Shown here: piece after piece, positions 61,106 through 64,000 of the stretch
How positions within the stretch are numbered: the stretch's first letter is position 1
Layout: each line of letters opens with the position of its first letter
Source of the DNA: Gemmataceae bacterium
GTDB lineage: Bacteria > Planctomycetota > Planctomycetia > Gemmatales > Gemmataceae
Reading direction: 5' to 3'
DNA: 64,000 bases
Assembly: GCA_019636445.1 (NCBI GenBank)
Contig: JAHBXO010000022.1
Span: 1 to 64,000 of the forward strand
Notes under the pieces: model-generated
What the model was told of the DNA's origin: nothing
The model's database searches: none
Seen by the model: only the letters and a program-made list of their open reading frames with translations
Position numbers and translations under genes: made by a program

Positions 61106-62209
61106 TCACTCCACGACGACCAGCGGCTTCCCCAGCACGTCCATCTTCGGGCTTATGCCCAGGCCGGGTTCGGTCGACGCGCTCATGCGGCCGTTCGTCC
61201 GTTGCGGCGCGCCGTCGGCCGTGCTCACCGTGACGTAGCTGTTGAAGTCGGTCGTCGAGAAGATGAACTCCGGAGGCGTGCTCTGCGCGAGGTGCGCGAT
61301 CGCCGCCGTCACCACGTCGCCGCCCCAACTGTCCTCGAGCGTCATCGCGAACCCGAACTGCACGCAGAGATCGCGGACCTGCTTCGTCTTCGTCAGGCCG
61401 CCGAGTTTGCTGATCTTCAGGTTCACCGCGTCCATCGCGCCGTCGGCGCGGCCGCGCAGGAGCATCTCGAGGCTGTCGACGTTCTCGTCCATCACGAACG
61501 GGTGGTCGCAATTCCGCCGCACGGCGAGGCATTCCTCGTAGCTCTTGCAGGGCTGTTCGATGCAGACGTCCACGTCCCGTACGCTGCGGACGACGCGCAT
61601 CGCCTCGTGCTGGAGCCAGCCGGTGTTGGCGTCGGCGACGAGCCGGTCGCCGGGCTGAAGAACCGCCGCGACGGCGCGGATGCGGGCGATGTCCACGTCC
61701 GGGTCGCCGCCGACCTTGAGCTGGAACCGCCGGTATCCCTCGGCCCGATACCCCGCGACCTTGCCGGCCATCGCCTCCGGCGACTCCTGGGAGATGGCGC
61801 GGTAGAGCGGCACATCGTCGCCGTAGCGGCCGCCGAGCAGATGGCAGACGGGCAACGCCGTCGCCTTTCCGAGCAGGTCCCAGCAGGCCATGTCGATGCC
61901 GGACTTGACGTACGGATGGCCGAGGAGGGCCGCGTCCATCCGGCGGTTGAGCTTCAGGAGTTGCGTGGGGTCTTCGCCGAGGAGGTGCGGGCCGAGTTCG
62001 AGGAGGCCGGCGCGGACGCCGGCGGCGTAGGCCGGCAGATAGAACGGCCCGAGCGGGCAGACCTCGCCCCAGCCGACGAGGCCGGAGTCGGTCTCGACGC
62101 CCACGATCGTGCTATCGAACACGGTGACGGATTTGCCGCCGGACCACTTGTAACTGCCTTCGCGCAGCGGCAACTCGACGCGATAGGCCCGAATACGTGT
62201 GATTTTCAT
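61106..62209 (-). CDS. Enolase-superfamily (mandelate racemase/muconate lactonizing) enzyme
   Basis: 367 residues. A capping N-terminal domain precedes a TIM-barrel with the complete catalytic set: Lys165 (FQLKVGG), metal ligands Asp193 (VADANTG), Glu218 (CIEQP) and Asp241 (MDEN), and Lys265 (NLKISK). The DSWGGDVVTAAIAHLA segment resembles cis-3-hydroxyproline dehydratase or dipeptide epimerase subgroups; the substrate is not decided. Its stop is 3 bp before the start of the Rpn-like gene and its end supplies that gene's Shine-Dalgarno, so they are coupled. Confidence 0.9.
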   Translation of the reverse strand: MKITRIRAYRVELPLREGSYKWSGGKSVTVFDSTIVGVETDSGLVGWGEVCPLGPFYLPAYAAGVRAGLLELGPHLLGEDPTQLLKLNRRMDAALLGHPYVKSGIDMACWDLLGKATALPVCHLLGGRYGDDVPLYRAISQESPEAMAGKVAGYRAEGYRRFQLKVGGDPDVDIARIRAVAAVLQPGDRLVADANTGWLQHEAMRVVRSVRDVDVCIEQPCKSYEECLAVRRNCDHPFVMDENVDSLEMLLRGRADGAMDAVNLKISKLGGLTKTKQVRDLCVQFGFAMTLEDSWGGDVVTAAIAHLAQSTPPEFIFSTTDFNSYVTVSTADGAPQRTNGRMSASTEPGLGISPKMDVLGKPLVVVE

Positions 62210-62230
62210 CGGGGCTTTGTAGCCAGTCGA

Positions 62231-64000
62231 TCACTTTCCGCCCAACCGCTTCAGGCTCGCGGCGGCGTCCTGCGTCATCAGGCTCGCCGGGTCGCCGGCC
62301 GCCAACTTCGCCAGCTCCGCCTTCGCTTCCGCGTTACCGATGCGTTCCAACAACTCCACCGCCCGCGCCTCGGTTGGATTCGGCGTCATCGGCTTCGCGA
62401 TCGCCGTCAGCAGCTTCTCGATTCGTTCCTTTGTCTCCGGCGAAGGCGTCGTGTCCATTGCCTTGCGCAGTTCCGTCTCAACCATCTTCCCGTATCGCTT
62501 CAGGTCCTTCATCGCGGTCTCGCGCGCGGCGAACGCCGGGGCATCGAGGCTACCGATCAGCTTCGCCACCTCGTCCGCGGTGGGCAGCGGCGGTGCGGCC
62601 ACGGGTTTCACATGCTCCCGTACCGTAGCGAGCGCGACATCGGGCCGTTCGGTCAGCTCGCGCATCGCCGCCCAGGCCTCGCGCGCCGATTTCCCGCTCA
62701 GGGCGTCCCACAGCTTTTCGGGTGCCGTCGGCTTGTCCTTCCAGGGCTTCGGGGCGTCGTCGCCGGTCGCGTCGAAGACGAGCACGGTCGAATCCTGCCA
62801 GCCGACCGCCAACGTCCGGCCATCCGGGGAATAGCTCAACGCGGTGATCGCCAGGCTGTTCGTACCGAGTTCCATGCGAGTCTCGCCGCTGGCCCACTCG
62901 ACGATGCGCACGACCTGCCGCGTGGTCCCCGCCTGCTGGTCGAGTATGGAATAGGCCGGCACGGCGAACGTGCGGCCCGTGGGGTGGAAGGTCGGCGCGA
63001 AAGCGATGCCGTTCGCGAAGCCCGTGAAGGCCCGGGTCTGCTTGCCCGTCGGCAGGTCCCAGACGAGCAGCTTGTTCTGCTGCTGGTCCAGCGACACGGC
63101 GGACCGGTTGTCCGGCGATGGCAACAGGTACGGCGAATAGGTCCGATTGGCGGTACCGCCAGTGGCGAGCTGGCGGCCGTCGCGCAGGTCGAACGTCGTG
63201 AATTCGAGGAACGACTGGCCGTTTCGCTGGTCCTGGATGTTGCAGAGGACGCCGAAGTAGTTCCCGTCCGCGGACACGGCCGTGGACATGCCGTTGATGT
63301 AGCTGATGTTGTTGTCCAACTCCTTGCGGAGTTCCGCCAGGACCTTGCCGGTCTCGGTGTCCCACGCGGCGGCGGTGAAGATGTACTTGTTTCGGTCGTA
63401 GTACTGTCCCGCGGCACCCACACGTTTGCCGTCCCTCGACAGCGACGGCTTCGTGCTGGACGAACCGTTCCGCGAGTTCGGGAAGAAGAGCGTGTATTGC
63501 TCCTGTCCGCTGGCGAGGTCGACGACGGCGACTCCGCCGTTGCCGGACGGGACGTAGATCGTCTGTGCGTCCGGCGCAAGGGTGCCGTTGTAGACGCTCC
63601 AACTGTTCGTCCAGCGGACGGAACGGCCGCCGAGTGCCCGGCGGGCCATCGCGGGCATCGCGCGGGGGGTGACGCGGCTGGCGACGCTCGGATTCGCGTA
63701 GCCGAACGATTCCAGTTCCTCGCCGGTGGCGGCATCCCATCGGACGATGCGTCCGTCCTGACCGCCGGTGAGGATTTCCTTGCTGTCGGGGGTGTAGTGG
63801 ATGTGGCCGACGGGACCGAAGTGACCGTCTTGCGGCGTGAGGAGTTTCCCGGGGACGGTCCAGATTTGCAGCGTGTTGTAATAGAGGCCGAAGGCAACGG
63901 CCGGGCCGTCCTTCGGCAGGGCGACGGTGTCGACCGAGTTGGTCGTGGCAAAGCCAACCCCGAGACGTTTGCCGGTGTCGGCTTCCCAGACCTGCACGGC
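62231..64000 (-). CDS. WD40-repeat protein (5' end beyond the window)
   Basis: At least 589 codons to the right edge; the frame is open at 64000, so the start is outside. WD40/YVTN-type repeats (GPVGHIHYTPDSKEILTGGQ, DGRIVRWDAATGEELESF, ALSYSPDGRTLAVGWQDSTV) are followed by a helical C-terminal region with HEAT-like segments (AAMRELTERPDVAL, IGNAEAKAELAKLAAGDP). This C-terminal module is common in planctomycete WD40 and sensor-type secreted proteins. Function unknown. Confidence 0.85.
   Translation of the reverse strand, partial: AVQVWEADTGKRLGVGFATTNSVDTVALPKDGPAVAFGLYYNTLQIWTVPGKLLTPQDGHFGPVGHIHYTPDSKEILTGGQDGRIVRWDAATGEELESFGYANPSVASRVTPRAMPAMARRALGGRSVRWTNSWSVYNGTLAPDAQTIYVPSGNGGVAVVDLASGQEQYTLFFPNSRNGSSSTKPSLSRDGKRVGAAGQYYDRNKYIFTAAAWDTETGKVLAELRKELDNNISYINGMSTAVSADGNYFGVLCNIQDQRNGQSFLEFTTFDLRDGRQLATGGTANRTYSPYLLPSPDNRSAVSLDQQQNKLLVWDLPTGKQTRAFTGFANGIAFAPTFHPTGRTFAVPAYSILDQQAGTTRQVVRIVEWASGETRMELGTNSLAITALSYSPDGRTLAVGWQDSTVLVFDATGDDAPKPWKDKPTAPEKLWDALSGKSAREAWAAMRELTERPDVALATVREHVKPVAAPPLPTADEVAKLIGSLDAPAFAARETAMKDLKRYGKMVETELRKAMDTTPSPETKERIEKLLTAIAKPMTPNPTEARAVELLERIGNAEAKAELAKLAAGDPASLMTQDAAASLKRLGGK

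Overview
The window looks like chromosomal DNA of a Gemmataceae-type planctomycete. The evidence is high G+C, PSCyt1/PSCyt2/PSD1 and DUF1501 cytochrome and secretion-type genes, sulfatases, membrane-anchored Ser/Thr kinases, WD40 and beta-propeller secreted proteins, ECF-sigma operons and abundant palindromic intergenic repeats. Taxonomy is inferred from gene content; no rRNA marker is present.

Layout: 0-9 kb holds housekeeping genes (rdgB, ettA, a CbiX-type chelatase) and two membrane-anchored kinases, then an AT-rich island with a DUF4062 gene whose right edge runs into the 5' end of a nagA-like gene. 9.2-9.55 kb carries a convincing GEMM-I (cyclic-di-GMP class I) riboswitch inside a larger folded RNA with no sense gene downstream. 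9.5-15 kb has an FAD oxidoreductase, a DEAD-box helicase and an ECF sigma/membrane partner/secreted protein operon. 15-15.6 kb has tRNA-Asn and tRNA-Gln between heptamer hairpin repeats. 15.7-30.4 kb has a sigma-54-type FHA/GAF/AAA+ regulator, two related secreted proteins, a VWA protein, a two-component system, an SPFH/GYF protein with a zinc-ribbon membrane partner, a hicBA module with frameshifted hicA, an esterase and ribD. 30.6-31.9 kb is a dense tRNA array of ten tRNA or tRNA-like genes, several structurally abnormal, threaded with the same hairpins.

31.9-43.7 kb: lptF/G-like and AsmA-like envelope genes, a quinone oxidoreductase, a PSD1/DUF1501 pair and a sulfatase. 43.7-52.2 kb: ureohydrolase, gamma-carbonic anhydrase, an M24-like protein without visible metal ligands, a group II PLP decarboxylase whose 3' end is duplicated around a two-gene insert, a YwgA-like/HD hydrolase pair and an archaeal-type phosphoglycerate mutase. 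52.4-64 kb: phosphoglucose isomerase, an epimerase/adenylate-forming enzyme/glycosyltransferase operon, a secreted beta-propeller protein, an enolase-superfamily/Rpn-like/PLD operon and a truncated WD40 gene.

The most distinctive signals are (i) short inverted arrays of degenerate heptamers that form hairpins in intergenic DNA, enclose two related tRNA-like genes and occur in-frame in one coding sequence; (ii) the abnormal tRNA array; (iii) the orphan riboswitch domain; and (iv) several small insertions marked by terminal inverted repeats, flanking duplications or base composition.
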